Below, piece after piece: positions 8,044-17,601 of a stretch of DNA of 38,723 nt (position 1 is its first letter; every line of letters starts with the position of its first letter). The DNA is from Chloroflexota bacterium. GTDB taxonomy: Bacteria; Chloroflexota; Dehalococcoidia; SZUA-161. The stretch covers positions 1-38,723 of the forward strand of contig JAJYLC010000011.1 in assembly GCA_021787935.1 (NCBI GenBank). The letters run 5' to 3'. A model generated the notes under the pieces. That model had not been told where the DNA came from. It saw only the letters and a program-made list of their open reading frames with translations, and did not search any database. The position numbers and the translations under genes were made by a program.

Positions 8044-9294
8044 ATGACCGGACAGGTTTTTGCAGGGCTGAAGGTTGCTGATTTTTCCTGGGTAGGAGCA
8101 GGGCCTCAGATCGCCAGGGAGCTTGCTTATTATGGAGCCACGGTAGTCCGCATCGAATGTCATCGCTGGCCCGAGACCACCAGAACAGCAGGGCCCTTTA
8201 AGGACGGCATTACAGGCATTAACAGAAGTGCTTTTACAGCGGCTTACAATGTCAATAAATATGGAATAAGTCTGGACCTGAACATGCCCAAAGGTCAGGA
8301 AATTGCCAAGAAATTGGTCCAGTGGGCCGATATCGTTAGCGATAGTATGTCTGTAGGCGCAATGGCCAAATGGGGGCTGGATTACGAGAGCTGCAAGAAG
8401 ATTAAACCTGAAATAATTTACTTCAGCACGACCCAGATGGGGCAGCACGGCCCCTATAATAAGATAAAAGGCTATGGCTTTATAGGTGTTTCCTATGCCG
8501 GCTACAGTCATCTTAATGGATGGCCCGATAGAGACCCGCTGCCGCTTTTTAACAACTACAGCGATTTCATTTCACCCTATTATCTGATCACAGCGCTTAT
8601 CGCCGCATTGATTCGCAAACGCAAGACAGGGAAGGGAATGTACCTCGACCAATCACAAGTTGAAGTGGGAGTCAGCTTTTTAGCCCCCTCGATACTGGAC
8701 TATATGGTAAATGGGCGGGTAGCCTGCCGCATGGGTAACCGTGACACCTACGTCGCCCCTCACGGCGTCTTTCCATGCAGCGGGACTGACTGCTGGGTCG
8801 CAATCGCTATTACAAATGACGAAGAATGGCAAAGCTTCTGCTCCGCAATTGGCAACCCCGATTGGACCAAAGACGCGAGGTTCTCTACTATGCTGGGCAG
8901 GAAGGGGAACGAGGATGACCTGGAGGAACTCATAGCGGAATGGACTGGCAACTACACAGCAGATCAGGTTATGACTATGCTACAGGAAGCCGGAGTGCCA
9001 GCAGGAGTGGTACAGAAGGCTGAGGACCTTTTTAATGACCCCCAATTGAAACACAGGGAGCATTTCAGATTTTTGGAGCATAGCGAGATCGGACCTCACG
9101 CCTATCAATCTCCGGCATACAGGCTGTCCAAGACCCCCTGTTCAATAACTAAAGCAGCGCCCTGCCTCGGTGAAGACAACGAATACGTCTACAAGAAGAT
9201 TTTAGGCCTTTCCGATGATGAGGTCGCCGACTTACTAATTGAAGGGGTCATTACCACAGACACAGATATGCCCGAGGCGCTGCAAAGCAAGTAG
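8044..9294 (+). CDS. Family III (CaiB/BaiF) CoA-transferase, paralog 3
   Basis: GLKVADFSWVGAGPQIARELAYYGATVVRIE; GQHGPYNKIKGYGFIGVSYAGY. Confidence 0.88.
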   Translation: MTGQVFAGLKVADFSWVGAGPQIARELAYYGATVVRIECHRWPETTRTAGPFKDGITGINRSAFTAAYNVNKYGISLDLNMPKGQEIAKKLVQWADIVSDSMSVGAMAKWGLDYESCKKIKPEIIYFSTTQMGQHGPYNKIKGYGFIGVSYAGYSHLNGWPDRDPLPLFNNYSDFISPYYLITALIAALIRKRKTGKGMYLDQSQVEVGVSFLAPSILDYMVNGRVACRMGNRDTYVAPHGVFPCSGTDCWVAIAITNDEEWQSFCSAIGNPDWTKDARFSTMLGRKGNEDDLEELIAEWTGNYTADQVMTMLQEAGVPAGVVQKAEDLFNDPQLKHREHFRFLEHSEIGPHAYQSPAYRLSKTPCSITKAAPCLGEDNEYVYKKILGLSDDEVADLLIEGVITTDTDMPEALQSK

Positions 9295-9297
9295 CAC

Positions 9298-9313
9298 ATT
9301 TAGTGCACTAAAT
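9298..9313. repeat. Perfect 16-bp palindrome ATTTAGTGCACTAAAT at the junction of convergent genes
   Basis: Sequence equals its own reverse complement; overlaps the stop codon of the minus-strand hydrolase. Confidence 0.8.
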
Positions 9314-10213
9314 CGGGGTTCGAGCCATGAAATCCAGAATATGATGTGCGATTTCTTCGCCCTTCTCCTCCTGAAGGAAATGTCCGGCATCTTTAATCAC
9401 GATCTCAGGCTGTTTCTTCGCCGTGGGAATTAGTTTACGGAAGAATTTATCCCCACCCCTGGTAATAGGGTCACCGTCAGAGAACATGACTAGCGCTGGC
9501 TTGTCCCACTTAGAGAGCGCCTTTCTCGCTTGACGCATTTCTGATGCACCGGGGTCGTCAGGGAGAATAGGAACAAGCAGCGGCCACACTGCCGCTCCGG
9601 CCTTGTAGGAAACATCGGGAAACGGCGCATCATAGGCTGCAATTACCTCCGGCTTAATTTTATCGCCGTGCACACAGCCCATACGTATCACCTGCCCCAC
9701 TGGAAGGTCAGGCGTCCTCTCGGCAAACTGCCGCCATGATAAAAAAGCATGGACTCTGTCCCTGTCTACATCTTCCTCGGCCGTAGGCAGCCCAGTATTC
9801 ATGATAACCAAACGGGCAAATCGCTCCGGTAGCTCGGCTAACAATGCCAGACCGACCAGACCGCCCCAGTTATGTACTGCCAGAGTGATTTTATTAAGTG
9901 CCAGCTTATCGATGAAGTTTGCCAGCGTATTTTTGTGCATACGGAAGGAATACTCGTCTCGCTCCGTGAACTTGTCCGACCGGCCAAAGCCTACGAAGTC
10001 CACTGCCAGGACTCGATATTTAGCTGCAAGGATGAGGATTATCCGGCGATACAGGAACGACCAAGAGGGCTCACCATGCAGGCAAAGGACTATTTCTCCC
10101 CTTCCCTCGTCGATGTAGTGAATACGCAATCCGTTAATCTCGACATATCGGGGTACGAATGCGAAATCGGGCAGGTTGTTAAAACGTTCTTCAGGCGTAC
10201 GAATAATTGACAC
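9308..10213 (-). CDS. Alpha/beta hydrolase resembling haloalkane dehalogenase, with Asn at the nucleophile position
   Basis: [68 protein letters not shown] and [16 protein letters not shown], all DhlA-like. Confidence 0.85.
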   Translation of the reverse strand: MSIIRTPEERFNNLPDFAFVPRYVEINGLRIHYIDEGRGEIVLCLHGEPSWSFLYRRIILILAAKYRVLAVDFVGFGRSDKFTERDEYSFRMHKNTLANFIDKLALNKITLAVHNWGGLVGLALLAELPERFARLVIMNTGLPTAEEDVDRDRVHAFLSWRQFAERTPDLPVGQVIRMGCVHGDKIKPEVIAAYDAPFPDVSYKAGAAVWPLLVPILPDDPGASEMRQARKALSKWDKPALVMFSDGDPITRGGDKFFRKLIPTAKKQPEIVIKDAGHFLQEEKGEEIAHHILDFMARTPI

Positions 10214-10300
10214 TATTGTTCTTTCTCACAAATTTTTGCTCAGCAGGACAGGTTTCAGAGAGATATAGGTGCAGCCTTCTACAAAGTAATTTTCATCAGT

Positions 10301-11218
10301 CTACTCGGTTTTGGCACCTGACTCTCTAATCAGGAAGAGCGAAGTATTGCCAGCCCGCAGAACTCTTTCAGCCACGCTTCCCAGTACCCAACGGCTGACA
10401 CCGGACCTGCCGTGGGTGGACATGGCAACAAAATCTGCATGGATTTTTTCTGGAAAGTCGATTATCACCTCAGCCACAATACCGAATATGACTTGATACT
10501 TCGTAGGTATTCCCCTTCTCTGAAATTTTTCTGCCATATCTTTAAGATAATCCGTGTAAAAGGCTTTCATAGACTTTCTTTGCTTTTCTGAATAGGCATC
10601 CCAGTTGTATCCCCCAACAGTATAAACATAATAGTTCGGCTCTAACACGTGTAGCAGGGCCACCTCAGCTTTAATCCTGGAGGCAAGTTCCTCAACATAA
10701 GGCAAGACTACTTCACTTTGCTCTGAACCATCCAGTGTTACTAGTATCCTGTTAACTATGTTCTTGGGAAATTTATTGGGCGGGACATTCCTGGCCCTGA
10801 TAAGTGCCAGCGGCTTTCTCGTAGCCCTTAACACTCTGTCAGCCACACTGCCCAGAGCCCAACGAGTTATGCCTGTTCGGCCATGCGTTGACATCACAAT
10901 TAAGTCGACATTTTCTTTGTTTGCGTAATCTACAATTTCCTGTGCAGGGTCACCAGCCAGGATTATTGACTCAATATCAATTTTATCCCGGCCGGGTTCC
11001 TCAGCGTACTGTTCCGTGTCTTTTTTCATAGCATCAGCAATTTTCTGAAGATAAAACTTATGCATGTTACCATATTTATCTTCGTGCGGGTCCCTGACAT
11101 GTACCAACTTAATCTGCGAACCGAGCCTTCCCGCTAATTTTTCAGCGTATGGTATAGCCTGCTGAGCCAGGTCCGAACCATCCAGTGGCAGAAGGATTTT
11201 CTCATACAAAGTATGCAT
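10301..11218 (-). CDS. Tandem-domain universal stress protein (UspA family)
   Basis: Two UspA domains, each ending in an ATP-binding-like motif (MSTHGRTGITRWALGSVADRVLR and MSTHGRSGVSRWVLGSVAERVLR). Confidence 0.92.
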   Translation of the reverse strand: MHTLYEKILLPLDGSDLAQQAIPYAEKLAGRLGSQIKLVHVRDPHEDKYGNMHKFYLQKIADAMKKDTEQYAEEPGRDKIDIESIILAGDPAQEIVDYANKENVDLIVMSTHGRTGITRWALGSVADRVLRATRKPLALIRARNVPPNKFPKNIVNRILVTLDGSEQSEVVLPYVEELASRIKAEVALLHVLEPNYYVYTVGGYNWDAYSEKQRKSMKAFYTDYLKDMAEKFQRRGIPTKYQVIFGIVAEVIIDFPEKIHADFVAMSTHGRSGVSRWVLGSVAERVLRAGNTSLFLIRESGAKTE

Positions 11219-11315
11219 TCTCCTTATTGTGTATTGATTTGGGCAGATTCAAGCGCGCGGACAACTGTTATGTGACAGTATATCATGGGTTCTGCATAAT
11301 TAGGTATACCGTCTT

Positions 11316-11861
11316 CTATTCTAGCTTTAGCTGGTCTAGAATAGCTTTCGCCGCAATAGGAGCCTCCACCGCTGACTCGACGTCCTGCAGTGAGTCCACT
11401 ATGGGCTGCAGTAACTCCTTAAGGTCTCCTGTGGCCAGGTCGTGAAGTACGTGATGGGCGCCTTCACGCAGCCAGGGTGAGTCCGAACGCTTAATCAGCG
11501 CTTGCAGCAAAGGTACCAGACTCTCACGTCCTACATTGACCAATCCTTCAGCCGCCAGCCAGCGGACATCGAATACCTTGTCTTCCAGAGTCTTTACCAG
11601 AATCTCCGCCGCCGCTGGATCAGCTATGTCAGCAAGCGCTTTCGCTGCCTCCCAGCGAACCTGTTTTCTGGGATTACCCAACAGCTCGATCAGGCTGCCC
11701 ACGGCAGGCCTCCCGATATCTACCAAGGCCCAGCGCGCACGTTCCCGCTCCCGGCCGTTGTTTCCGGTTAGTTTAGCGATCAACAGCTTGATTGTATCTA
11801 AATCAGCCTGCGTATTCCGGTCTGCATCGATATCCCTTGTCTGTTCTCCTGATTCTTGCAT
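11316..11861 (-). CDS. HEAT-repeat protein
   Basis: Repeated alpha-helical units: ARWALVDIGRPAVGSLIELLGNPRKQVRWEAAKALADIADPAAAEILVKTLEDKVFDVRWLAAEGLVNVG. Confidence 0.8.
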   Translation of the reverse strand: MQESGEQTRDIDADRNTQADLDTIKLLIAKLTGNNGRERERARWALVDIGRPAVGSLIELLGNPRKQVRWEAAKALADIADPAAAEILVKTLEDKVFDVRWLAAEGLVNVGRESLVPLLQALIKRSDSPWLREGAHHVLHDLATGDLKELLQPIVDSLQDVESAVEAPIAAKAILDQLKLE

Positions 11862-11897
11862 TGTTACCCTCCTAATTTTCCCCTGATTATAGACTAT

Positions 11898-14399
11898 TTA
11901 TGGCTTCGCCTCTGCTGGCACCAAGGATGGACGTTGCATCTCGAAAATTCTGTATGCCAGCAGCTTTACCCTGTCTTGAACAAAGAACAATCCCAGGCAA
12001 TAGCCCCAGACCAACCCTGCATAACCCCAGCCCAGAGGAGTCATGAATAGCCCGTACACTGCAATGAAAGTAGCTGCAATCTGCGTGCCCACCACCGCTA
12101 CTAGAAGAATCGGCGCAGGGCGCACTGACCAGAAGGACCACCTAGTGCGTGCCACGAAAAGTGTAAGATGACCGCCTACGGAGAGGTTAAGATATACCAG
12201 TGTCTGAGTTACATCATGGCTTAAATGGAAGACCCTATCGCCGAGGTAGAAGATACCGAAGGACCGAATCGTCGCATAGACCCCGATTACTGTAGCTACG
12301 CCCAACACCGTGCGCATGTTCCATGCCTCAGGCTTATTTCCGTAACGGACGTTGTCATAGGCAATGGACAATATGGCACCATCGTTGAGTATGGCCAGCA
12401 GGACTATCATGATCGCTGTTACAGGCCGGAAATTGAATATCAATATGGCTACTGTTAGAAACGCCAGCAAGGCAACTGTCTCGGCAACACGATAGATAGC
12501 GTAGTTAGTCATGCGTCTGAAGGTCTTGCGAGCCTCTTTAATGGCATCGATGATTACGGAAAGGCCGGGAAGCAGGAGCACTATGTCGGCTGCTGCTCTG
12601 GCAGCGTCAGTAGCTCCGGAAACAGCAATCCCGGCGTCGGCCTTTTTCAACGCCGGTGCGTCGTTAACACCATCGCCGGTCATGCCCACAATATGTCCTT
12701 TTTGTTGAAGGGCCTCGACGATGTGATATTTATGCTCAGGAAAGACCTGGGCAAAGCCGTTAGCTTTTTCGATGGCATCAGCCAATTGGCTTGCTTCGTG
12801 GGGACTCGCTTCAGAGAAGAGGCTAGCATCCACGATGCTAGTGCCCAGATTCAATTGACGACCAATCTCCTTGGCGATGGCGACTTGGTCTCCTGTAACC
12901 ATTTTCACTTCAATGCCCATCTGCTCAGCAGTATCAATAGTAGCTTTGGAATCTTCCCGCAGAGGGTCATAGAGCGGGATTACGCCCATAAATTGCCACT
13001 GGCCCTGGTCTTCGGCCCTGGCCACTCCCAGAGAGCGAAAGCCGCGTGATGCGAATTCATTTACAGCTTTATCGACTTGAGGCTTGATCTGGTCTGCATT
13101 GGGGTCAAGAGCCAAAATCACCTGAGGAGCACCCTTGGTCACCCTAAAAACATGCTCATTCTTACCCTTCACTGTAGCCTCCGTGCGCTTATGAACCGGA
13201 TCAAACGGCAGGAAATGAACGACCTCAAAAGAACTCAACTGCCGGCCATCCTTTACACCACCAAGCACAGCCAAGTCGATGGGGTCCTGATTCTCAGCTC
13301 GGGAAGCCAGAGCTGCGCTAAAAATCATCTGTTCTCGCTCTACGTTCGGAAGGGTAAAGGGGTCACCCATAGTCAATTTGTTTTGGGTCAGCGTCCCTGT
13401 CTTATCGGAACAAAGTACATCAACCCCGGCTAGCTCCTCAACAGAAGCGAGCCGTGTAACAATAGCCTGCTTCGTCGCCAGGACTCTGGCTCCTAATGCC
13501 ATGGTCACCGATAGCACCGCTGGCATGGCCACGGGGACAGCCGCAATTGTCAAAACCAATGCGAATTGGAGGACAGTCAGCGTCCCCTCTCCTCTGGAAA
13601 CAGTTACCCCAAATATCAGGACCGCCAGAACTACTGCAATGACTATGAGATAGTCAGCAATCCTTATTACAGCCTGCTGGAAGTGGCTGCGCGTCTGGGC
13701 TGTTGCGACGAGTTCAGCAGTTTTGCCATAGTAGGTATTCTGGCCGGTGCCGTAAACAATTGCATCAATTTCTCCCTGCCTGAGAATAGAGCCCGAGTAG
13801 ACACCTTCGCCGGATTTGCGTTCCACAGGCAGGGACTCTCCGGTCAAAGCAGACTGATCGACTTCCACTGGATCTCCGTTTAACAACCTCGCATCTGCAG
13901 GTACAATATCGCCTATACGCAGCCTGATAACATCACCCAGCACCAACTCACGTGCGGGTATGGTTGCCCAAGAGCCGTCGCGCTTTACCCTGGCTTGAAG
14001 TGCCAGCTTCGCCTTGAGCGCTGCAATAGCGTTACCTGCCTGGTATTCTTCGCGGAAGCCCACAACGGCATTCATCACCAACAGAACAAGTATAACGCCG
14101 AGGTCAGGCCAATGACGCAGAACGCCGGAGAGTACCGCTGCAATTATAATCATACCGGGGATAGGCCCCCAGAAATAAGAAAGGAATTTCAGTATGGGAT
14201 TGACTTTTTCCTCAGCAAGCTCGTTATAACCATACTGAGCTAATCTACTCTCAGCCTCGGCCTTACTAAGCCCATTCTCAGTGGAACCCAAATGGCTCAG
14301 CAGTTCAGACATGGGCATGGTCTGCAAAGCCTTAGTCTGGGATGCCCTGGCCTGCCCCTCTGATTGCTTTTCACCTTTTCTCTGCTTAGACTTTCTCAT
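11898..14399 (-). CDS. P-type ATPase, probable plasma-membrane H+-ATPase (P3A)
   Basis: CSDKTGTLTQNKLT phosphorylation motif, TGES, MTGDGVNDAPALKKADAGIAV; 833 aa. Confidence 0.9.
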   Translation of the reverse strand: MRKSKQRKGEKQSEGQARASQTKALQTMPMSELLSHLGSTENGLSKAEAESRLAQYGYNELAEEKVNPILKFLSYFWGPIPGMIIIAAVLSGVLRHWPDLGVILVLLVMNAVVGFREEYQAGNAIAALKAKLALQARVKRDGSWATIPARELVLGDVIRLRIGDIVPADARLLNGDPVEVDQSALTGESLPVERKSGEGVYSGSILRQGEIDAIVYGTGQNTYYGKTAELVATAQTRSHFQQAVIRIADYLIVIAVVLAVLIFGVTVSRGEGTLTVLQFALVLTIAAVPVAMPAVLSVTMALGARVLATKQAIVTRLASVEELAGVDVLCSDKTGTLTQNKLTMGDPFTLPNVEREQMIFSAALASRAENQDPIDLAVLGGVKDGRQLSSFEVVHFLPFDPVHKRTEATVKGKNEHVFRVTKGAPQVILALDPNADQIKPQVDKAVNEFASRGFRSLGVARAEDQGQWQFMGVIPLYDPLREDSKATIDTAEQMGIEVKMVTGDQVAIAKEIGRQLNLGTSIVDASLFSEASPHEASQLADAIEKANGFAQVFPEHKYHIVEALQQKGHIVGMTGDGVNDAPALKKADAGIAVSGATDAARAAADIVLLLPGLSVIIDAIKEARKTFRRMTNYAIYRVAETVALLAFLTVAILIFNFRPVTAIMIVLLAILNDGAILSIAYDNVRYGNKPEAWNMRTVLGVATVIGVYATIRSFGIFYLGDRVFHLSHDVTQTLVYLNLSVGGHLTLFVARTRWSFWSVRPAPILLVAVVGTQIAATFIAVYGLFMTPLGWGYAGLVWGYCLGLFFVQDRVKLLAYRIFEMQRPSLVPAEAKP

Positions 14400-14586
14400 T
14401 TCTCCTCGTAGCTTGGCCGTAGATTTTCAAAATATGCAACCATATGTGCCCGAAATACAACTCTAATAGTAAGCATTGTCTATAAAGAAGTTATAAAATG
14501 AAATCGAAAAAGGTTAAAAAATCATCAAATTTAGGGAATGGGTAATGTAATATCCCTTTACAAATCTGCTGTAAGTTAGCTGGCAC

Positions 14587-15675
14587 TCAGGTAGTGGATA
14601 CCAGCGCAATAAAGTAGACTACCATGAGAACCAGACCCACGGGGACACCTGTTTTTGCCCACTCTTGCATAGTTATTTTCAGCCTTCCTGCTGCCACTAT
14701 GTTCGGGATATTGCCCGGGATAAGCATGCCTCCTGCGATAAGGAGCGCCATGGTGGCACTGATAATTTGAGATAGTGCCATGGTCGGCCCTATCTCAACT
14801 GCTGTCAGAGTGGCGTTATCCAGAACCGCAGAAATCGTGTTGATCCAGTAAAGTCCCCAGGACGAAATCTTGTCCAGGTACCATACCATCAATGGCTTCA
14901 TGCCTTCACCTAATAGTATGAGCGCAGCAATAAAAACATAAACCCAAATAGCTCTCATTAAAGCTCCCCTGATGGTCTCAGAGTACTCCGGGGCCTTCGC
15001 CTTCGCTTTGAAAGATACCTTACGACCGATATACACCGCTCCAAAAATAGCTGTGGCTATGACGCCGGGAATTATATAGATCCCGAATTTCTGTAATGGG
15101 AAAAGAAAACCTGCATGGTATGGTGCGCCAGCCAGCTTATTCACCAGGATGGTAGATAGAGGTTCGCCTAACGGCGTAAGACCAGCTCCCAGTCCCACAG
15201 CGAAACAGGTCACCACGGTTATCTTCACTCTATCGCTCTTCGAGAAAGGCAGTGCTGCTATAACTTCGGCTAAGATACAGGCCGTAACGATGACAGAGAC
15301 AACACTGGAGAAGAGGCCCAGCAATGCAATAAAAAGGAAAATGAAGGCCGGGGGGCCAAGCTTGCCGGCTAGAGATATGATGGCATTAGCAAAAGGCTTG
15401 TTGAAATAGTAAATGAGAAGTCCAAATATAAGCACCACCTGGAAAATGCCTATGGGCAGCGAGCCAATCATCACAGGGGCCTTGAGGGCATCCTTCGCCA
15501 GTTCCCAGCTCCAGAGGCTGGAAACGCTCACGGCAATCATGCCCATAATCAGGAAGAACGGCTCTAAATGTTCTCCTATTCTTTTAACTACGAAAGGCAG
15601 GACTAGCACTATTAATGTTATAGCGACTAATCCGATTGTGATATAGAGGACTGGCTCCTGTGGGATATGATCCAA
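14587..15675 (-). CDS. DUF1646-like membrane transporter (putative Na+/H+ antiporter-like)
   Basis: Polytopic protein with VVTCFAVGLGAGLTPLGEPLSTILVNKL and ISAVLDNATLTAVEIGPTMALSQI. Confidence 0.65.
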   Translation of the reverse strand: MDHIPQEPVLYITIGLVAITLIVLVLPFVVKRIGEHLEPFFLIMGMIAVSVSSLWSWELAKDALKAPVMIGSLPIGIFQVVLIFGLLIYYFNKPFANAIISLAGKLGPPAFIFLFIALLGLFSSVVSVIVTACILAEVIAALPFSKSDRVKITVVTCFAVGLGAGLTPLGEPLSTILVNKLAGAPYHAGFLFPLQKFGIYIIPGVIATAIFGAVYIGRKVSFKAKAKAPEYSETIRGALMRAIWVYVFIAALILLGEGMKPLMVWYLDKISSWGLYWINTISAVLDNATLTAVEIGPTMALSQIISATMALLIAGGMLIPGNIPNIVAAGRLKITMQEWAKTGVPVGLVLMVVYFIALVSTT

Positions 15676-15856
15676 CTCGTGCTCTTCCTCTAGAGTTTAA
15701 AGGGGTAAATATACTGCCGGGCAAAATTATTCCAGCTCATCTACAAACGTTCTTGCGAAGGAAGGAATAGTCTCCGGCCATTTCAGTCACAAATCTATCT
15801 AACTCTTTAGCTAATATGATAGCGGGCAATGTAGCCTAACCATTTGGGAAATAACT

Positions 15857-16324
15857 CTAAGCTCCGCTCTTTTTGGGCTTTACCAGCAGGATTGGCAGTC
15901 CTGACCCTCTCAGTACAAAGTCCGCAACACTGCCAAAGACCAGGCGGCCTAATCCACTGCGTCCATGGGTAGCGATGGCAATGAGGCCCACATTATTCGC
16001 ATCAGCGTAACTCACGATGGCCTCACCAACCTGCAACCCGCGCAGGGTAACACATTCCACATGCAAACCCTTTTGTTGCAGAGGTTGAGCTAAACGCTCC
16101 AGGTAGGCCTTCGTCTCTTGTACCTCGCTCTCTATTTGCTGTGTTACCGCCTCGGTCGTATAGGCGGGCACCGCTGCTGCCGCCATCGGCATAGAGCTGT
16201 GAGCAGTGATAACTCGAAGAAGCACTAGGGTGCTGCCGAAGTGTACAGCTTCCTCGGTGGCGTAGGGCAAAATCTGCTCAGCAAGCTCAGAACCATCCAA
16301 GCATACCAGGATTTTCTCAAACAT
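15857..16324 (-). CDS. Single-domain universal stress protein (UspA family)
   Basis: MFEKILVCLDGSELAEQILPYA...IATHGRSGLGRLVFGSVADFVLRGSGLPILLVK; ATG at 16324 preceded by GGAGG. Confidence 0.9.
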   Translation of the reverse strand: MFEKILVCLDGSELAEQILPYATEEAVHFGSTLVLLRVITAHSSMPMAAAAVPAYTTEAVTQQIESEVQETKAYLERLAQPLQQKGLHVECVTLRGLQVGEAIVSYADANNVGLIAIATHGRSGLGRLVFGSVADFVLRGSGLPILLVKPKKSGA

Positions 16325-16384
16325 TTCAGAAACCTCCCTCACATTTGTAAGAGCTACCAGCAAGAATGAGCAATGCTATCCTAT

Positions 16385-17554
16385 CTAGGACAGATAGATA
16401 ACATCTTCGGAATGGTCAAGAGATATGAACAGGAGCAAATACTCCTTGAGGTGTCGCGTAATCAGAAAATTATGTCTGACATGCTCTCTGCCATTCTCAC
16501 CCAGCCACTTGGCATATTCAGGGTTAGTCAGAATTTGCCTGATGGCAAAAGCTGTACCCTCTATACCATGAGAAAGAAGCCCGGTAGATTTGTTCTTCAC
16601 CTGCAGGGGAATCCCCCCAACTGCCGAGGCGACTACAGGTTTTGCTTTCCAGAGAGCCTCACTCACAGTAAGTCCAAAACCCTCCTTCAGAGATTTTTGC
16701 AGAACCACTGTTGCAGCCCTTTGTAGTGCGTTGATCTCAAGATCGCTGCCAGGCGGTATAAGCAGGATATGAATATCTGGATCGTTGCCCGCTTTTTCCT
16801 TAACTTCTGCCAGAACCGTGTTGGATTCCGGATCATCAGTAGCTGTCCCCCCAGCCAGAACCAAACGGCAGTCTATACTTCTTTTCACCAACTTAAACGC
16901 TGTGATGACGCCAACCGGGTCTTTTAAATAGTCAAAGCGGGATATCTGGACAATCAGTGGTTTGTCATTAGGAACACCGTACTTCGACAAGACATCTTCT
17001 ATCATTTCCTGGGGTAATTCCCGATTTTTGTCGCTCAGCGGGTCAATCGAGGGAGAGATAAGGAACTGCCGTATGGGAAGCGGCCGGGAGAAGGCCGGTG
17101 CGGAAAATACTGATGCATCGTATTGGGTTACCCAGGGCTCCAGAAAGTTCCAAACCGGCTCGATAGGCTGGGAAACGTCTACGTGGCATCTCCAAATCCA
17201 TTTCTTGCCGATTTCCTTTTTCCTCTCGACCAGGGCGATAGGCTGAGGATCGTGAATAAAAAGGATGTCTCCACTCAGGTTTATCTCCTCGATATTCTTC
17301 TGGCTCGTTTCCTTGAAAAGCGAGATCTCTTGAGGCGAGAGCGGCCCTCCCCTTCCGTGCAGGGCATTGTGGATTTTTTTTGTTACCTGAAAAAACTCCT
17401 CATTGCCCTTAATAACGCTCCATCGAGCGTCCACGCCAAGCTGACTGAAAAGCGGCAACATTCTGCTTAAGATCTCGGCCACGCCCCCGCCAGCATAGGT
17501 GGAATTTACATTCTGGATTACCTTGCCAGAAAGTTTACTTGCCAGCAGTCGCAA
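16385..17554 (-). CDS. treT: GT4-family glycosyltransferase, TreT-like trehalose synthase; true start probably a little upstream of the TTG at 17554
   Basis: VIQNVNSTYAGGGVAEILSRMLPLFSQLGVDARWSVIKGNEEFFQVTKKIHNALHG; the in-frame upstream stretch DDYGPIIGKSSIEEL also looks homologous. Confidence 0.75.
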   Translation of the reverse strand: MRLLASKLSGKVIQNVNSTYAGGGVAEILSRMLPLFSQLGVDARWSVIKGNEEFFQVTKKIHNALHGRGGPLSPQEISLFKETSQKNIEEINLSGDILFIHDPQPIALVERKKEIGKKWIWRCHVDVSQPIEPVWNFLEPWVTQYDASVFSAPAFSRPLPIRQFLISPSIDPLSDKNRELPQEMIEDVLSKYGVPNDKPLIVQISRFDYLKDPVGVITAFKLVKRSIDCRLVLAGGTATDDPESNTVLAEVKEKAGNDPDIHILLIPPGSDLEINALQRAATVVLQKSLKEGFGLTVSEALWKAKPVVASAVGGIPLQVKNKSTGLLSHGIEGTAFAIRQILTNPEYAKWLGENGREHVRHNFLITRHLKEYLLLFISLDHSEDVIYLS

Positions 17555-17601
17555 CTCTTCAATGCTGCTTTTGCCAATAATAGGTCCGTAGTCGTCAATC
17601 T

